From NCBI GenBank assembly GCA_964576715.1, contig CAZNWE010000010.1, forward strand, positions 1 through 64,000: DNA of 64,000 nucleotides. The letters are read 5' to 3'. This DNA comes from SLRI01 sp964576715. Its GTDB lineage: Bacteria > Pseudomonadota > Alphaproteobacteria > Geminicoccales > Geminicoccaceae. The first letter of the stretch is position 1. Each line of letters starts with the position of its first letter. The notes below the pieces were generated by a model. That model did not search any database, had not been told where the DNA came from, and was given only the letters and a program-made list of their open reading frames with translations. Positions 61,478-64,000 of the stretch are shown here, piece after piece. The position numbers and the translations under genes were made by a program.

Positions 61478-63328
61478 ATGGCCCGAATGACCGCGATCGA
61501 GGCTGCCGTTCTCGTGCTCGAGAAGGAGGGGGTGACGACGGCGTTCGGGGTGCCTGGGGCGGCGATCAACCCGCTCTATGCGGCCTTGGAGAAGCGGCGG
61601 ACGATCCGCCACATTCTCGGCCGGCATGTCGAGGGGGCGGCGCACATGGCCGAGGGCTATACGCGGGCCCAGGCCGGCAATATCGGCGTTTGCATCGGGA
61701 CGTCGGGGCCGGCGGGCACCGACATGATCACCGGGCTCTATTCGGCGATCGCGGATTCGATCCCGATCCTCTGCATCACCGGCCAGGCGCCACGCGCCCG
61801 GCTGCACAAGGAGGACTTCCAGGCGGTCGACATCGCCGCCATCGCCGCCCCCGTGAGCAAGTGGGCGACGACGGTGCTCGAGCCCGGGCAGGTGCCCAGG
61901 GTCTTCCAGAAGGCTTTCCATTTGATGCGCTCGGGCCGGCCGGGGCCGGTGCTGATCGATCTGCCGGTGGATGTGCAGACCTCGGTGATCGAGTTCGACA
62001 TCGAGACCTATGCGCCGCTCGAAGTCTACAAACCGCGTGCGACGCGGGCGCAGGTCGAGCGCGCCCTGACGATGCTCAACGAGGCGGAGCGGCCGCTGAT
62101 CGTGGCGGGTGGCGGGGTCATCAACGCCGATGCCTGCGACGAACTGGTCGACTTCGCCGAGATCACCGGCGTGCCGGTGATCCCGACCCTGATGGGCTGG
62201 GGGTCGATCCCAGACGATCACGATCTGATGGCCGGGATGGTGGGGCTGCAGACCAGCCATCGCTACGGCAATGCGACGTTCATGGCGTCCGACTTCGTGC
62301 TCGGCATCGGCAATCGCTGGGCGAACCGGCATACGGGGTCGATCGATGCCTATATGAAAGGGCGAACGTTCGTGCATGTCGACATCGAGCCGACGCAGAT
62401 CGGCCGCGTGTTCAACCCGGATTTCGGCATCACCTCGGACGCCCAGGCAGCACTCGCGCTGTTCATCGAGGTGGCCCGTGAGTGGCGGGACGCGGGGAAG
62501 CTGAAGGACCGGTCGACCTGGGCCGGGCGTTGTCTCCACCTCAAGAAGCACATGCTGCGAAGGTCGCATTTCGATCAGGTGCCGCTGAAGCCGCAGCGGA
62601 TCTACCAGGAGATGAACGAGGCGTTCGACCGGGAGACCTGCTACGTCACGACGATCGGCCTGTCGCAGATCGCGGGTGCGCAGTTCCTGCATGTCTACAA
62701 ACCCCGGAACTGGATCAATTGCGGCCAGGCGGGGCCGTTGGGCTGGACGCTGCCGGCAGCGTTGGGTGTGCGGGCGGCGGATGCGGACCGGCCGATCGTC
62801 GCACTTTCGGGCGATTACGACTTCCAGTTCATGATCGAGGAACTGGCCGTGGGCGCACAGCACAAGCTGCCGTACCTGCATGTCGTCATCAACAACTCCT
62901 ATCTCGGGCTGATCCGCCAGGCGCAGCGCAATTTCGACATCGATTTCGAGGTCAGCCTGGCGTTCGACAACATCAACGCCGATCCGACCGAGGGCGTGCC
63001 GGCCTATGGGGTCGATCACTGTGCGGTGGCCGAGGGGCTGGGCTGCAAGGCGGTGCGGGTGACGAGCCCGAACGCGTTCAAGGAGGCGTTCGACAAGGCG
63101 CACGGCCTGATGAAGGAGCATCAGGTGCCGGTGGTGCTCGAGTTCATCACCGAACGCGTGACCAACATCGCGATGGGCACGGAGATCCACAACGTCAGCG
63201 AGTTCGAGGAGATCTTGTGCCTCGATCCGCACCTGAACCTCGACGATGTCGCCGGCACCGGGCTTGGCGAGCAGGCCAGCGGCGGCGACGCAGGCGGCGG
63301 CAAGCTGCAGGAGCCGGCCTCAGTCTGA
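61478..63328 (+). CDS. gcl: Glyoxylate carboligase (tartronate-semialdehyde synthase)
   Basis: The 616-residue thiamine-diphosphate enzyme joins two glyoxylates to tartronate semialdehyde and CO2. HILGRHVEGAAHMAEGYTRAQAGNIGVCIGTSGPAGTDMITGLYSA matches Gcl; the Val in RHVEG replaces the catalytic Glu of other family members, a known Gcl trait. The cofactor motif is GDYDFQFMIEELAVGAQHKLPYLHVVINNSYLGLIRQAQ. A strong GAGGAGG site precedes the ATG. It follows an IclR regulator and precedes glcD, forming a glycolate/glyoxylate pathway. The Gly/Ala-rich C-terminal tail is longer than usual. Confidence 0.96.
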   Translation: MARMTAIEAAVLVLEKEGVTTAFGVPGAAINPLYAALEKRRTIRHILGRHVEGAAHMAEGYTRAQAGNIGVCIGTSGPAGTDMITGLYSAIADSIPILCITGQAPRARLHKEDFQAVDIAAIAAPVSKWATTVLEPGQVPRVFQKAFHLMRSGRPGPVLIDLPVDVQTSVIEFDIETYAPLEVYKPRATRAQVERALTMLNEAERPLIVAGGGVINADACDELVDFAEITGVPVIPTLMGWGSIPDDHDLMAGMVGLQTSHRYGNATFMASDFVLGIGNRWANRHTGSIDAYMKGRTFVHVDIEPTQIGRVFNPDFGITSDAQAALALFIEVAREWRDAGKLKDRSTWAGRCLHLKKHMLRRSHFDQVPLKPQRIYQEMNEAFDRETCYVTTIGLSQIAGAQFLHVYKPRNWINCGQAGPLGWTLPAALGVRAADADRPIVALSGDYDFQFMIEELAVGAQHKLPYLHVVINNSYLGLIRQAQRNFDIDFEVSLAFDNINADPTEGVPAYGVDHCAVAEGLGCKAVRVTSPNAFKEAFDKAHGLMKEHQVPVVLEFITERVTNIAMGTEIHNVSEFEEILCLDPHLNLDDVAGTGLGEQASGGDAGGGKLQEPASV

Positions 63329-63447
63329 GCGACGGGTGAGCGCGTCGTTGCGTCGCGCCACGTGCCAGCTATTGTTACCGGTTGATGGTCGTGCCAGTTG
63401 ATGGTTGGAAGGCACGCTGACCCGCAGCGGTCACGAGGAGGCTGAGC

Positions 63448-64000
63448 ATGGGTGAGATCCGCATCGTCGATCCGGACCAACACGTGATCGCGCAGCGTGA
63501 GCGCATCGTTGCCGCTCTCGCAGGGATGTTGCCGGGCGAAAGCCTGATCAGCGACCCGCACGAGTTGGTCCCTTACGAGACCGACGGCTTCACCGCCTAT
63601 TCGCGGGTGCCGCTGGCGGTGGTGCTGCCCGAGACGACCGAGCAGGTCAGCCAGATTCTCGCCTTCTGCCACGCCGAGAGGGTCGCCGTGGTGCCGAGGG
63701 GTGCCGGGACCTCGCTCTGCGGCGGTGCCATCCCCAACGAAGACTGCGTGGTGATGGGGATCGCCAAGATGAGCCGGGTGCTGGAGGTCGACTACGCCAG
63801 CCGGGCCGCCCGGGTGCAGGCCGGGATCACCAACATCGCGATCACCAGCCACGTCGCCGAGCACGGCTTTTTCTACGCCCCCGATCCCTCCTCGCAGCTC
63901 GCCTGCACGATCGCCGGCAACATCGCGATGAATGCCGGCGGTGCGCATTGTCTGAAATACGGTGTGACCACCAACAACCTCCTGGGCGTCAAGCTGGTCT
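63448..64000 (+). CDS. glcD: Glycolate oxidase subunit GlcD, 3'-truncated by window end
   Basis: The first 184 residues are present. HELVPYETDGFTAYSRVPLAVVLPETTEQVSQILAFCHAERVAVVPRGAGTSLCGGAIPNEDCVVMGIAKMSRVLEVDY is the FAD-binding (PCMH-type) domain, and PDPSSQLACTIAGNIAMNAGGAHCLKYGVTTNNLLGVKLV its continuation, as in GlcD. It oxidises glycolate to glyoxylate, the substrate of Gcl upstream. The ATG at 63448 has a GAGGAGG ribosome site. glcE and glcF would be expected beyond the window. Confidence 0.93.
   Translation, partial: MGEIRIVDPDQHVIAQRERIVAALAGMLPGESLISDPHELVPYETDGFTAYSRVPLAVVLPETTEQVSQILAFCHAERVAVVPRGAGTSLCGGAIPNEDCVVMGIAKMSRVLEVDYASRAARVQAGITNIAITSHVAEHGFFYAPDPSSQLACTIAGNIAMNAGGAHCLKYGVTTNNLLGVKLV

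Overview
This window is high-GC bacterial chromosome that reads as a member of the Alphaproteobacteria, probably a Rhodospirillales-like lineage. The main evidence is gene order: argS, SPOR-domain protein, nagZ, M50 protease, scpA, scpB, tatA, tatB, tatC (44.1-51.9 kb), and a small membrane protein / rluD / rpoH block (57.9-60.3 kb). These layouts are typical of that class, but genus cannot be read from the sequence. The data are draft quality. A 100-N gap at 57164-57263 is flanked by the same 55 bases on both sides, and the first gene carries two one-base deletions.

0-10 kb holds the 3' part of a cyclase/AAA/TPR signalling gene (frameshifted), an iron(III)/aminoethylphosphonate-type ABC binding protein plus two-module permease behind a possible Pho box, and a complete TRAP-TAXI uptake operon ending in a universal stress protein. 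10-18 kb carries a GGDEF-EAL protein with a damaged EAL site, guaB, an orphan Tat-type TctC binding protein, a xylonate-dehydratase-like IlvD/Edd enzyme and a secreted TPR protein. 18-24 kb is a one-strand run: glgP, single-domain modE, modA, modB, modC. 24-34 kb is mixed housekeeping and accessory: methyltransferase, CBS protein, OpgC-like membrane protein, histidine phosphatase, MOSC protein, S9A oligopeptidase, a wrbA / glutathionyl-hydroquinone reductase pair, and a DUF4332 protein.

34-41.7 kb is the accessory part. A periplasmic DsrE-like protein is followed by a gene-poor stretch with a perfect 18-bp inverted repeat and six CGAACCC motifs, five of them spaced 20-21 bp. Next comes a three-gene leftward group: a SARP/BTAD-type regulator with a consensus CRP-type site upstream, an unusual protein joining an intact PAP2/haloperoxidase-type phosphatase site to an intact subtilisin triad behind an (SK)9 leader, and a small protein resembling a subtilase propeptide. 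I think this group is the best candidate for an undescribed system.

41.7-64 kb returns to core genes: xthA, erpA, dgt, argS through tatC, then a tightly overlapping haem uptake and degradation operon that begins with a 58-residue Cys-rich protein, then tRNA-Glu, an RlmD-like methyltransferase, rluD and rpoH. The window ends in a glycolate/glyoxylate block: IclR regulator, gcl, and the start of glcD. Molybdate import (modABC), the MOSC protein and TatABC suggest use of exported molybdoenzymes, though none is encoded here.
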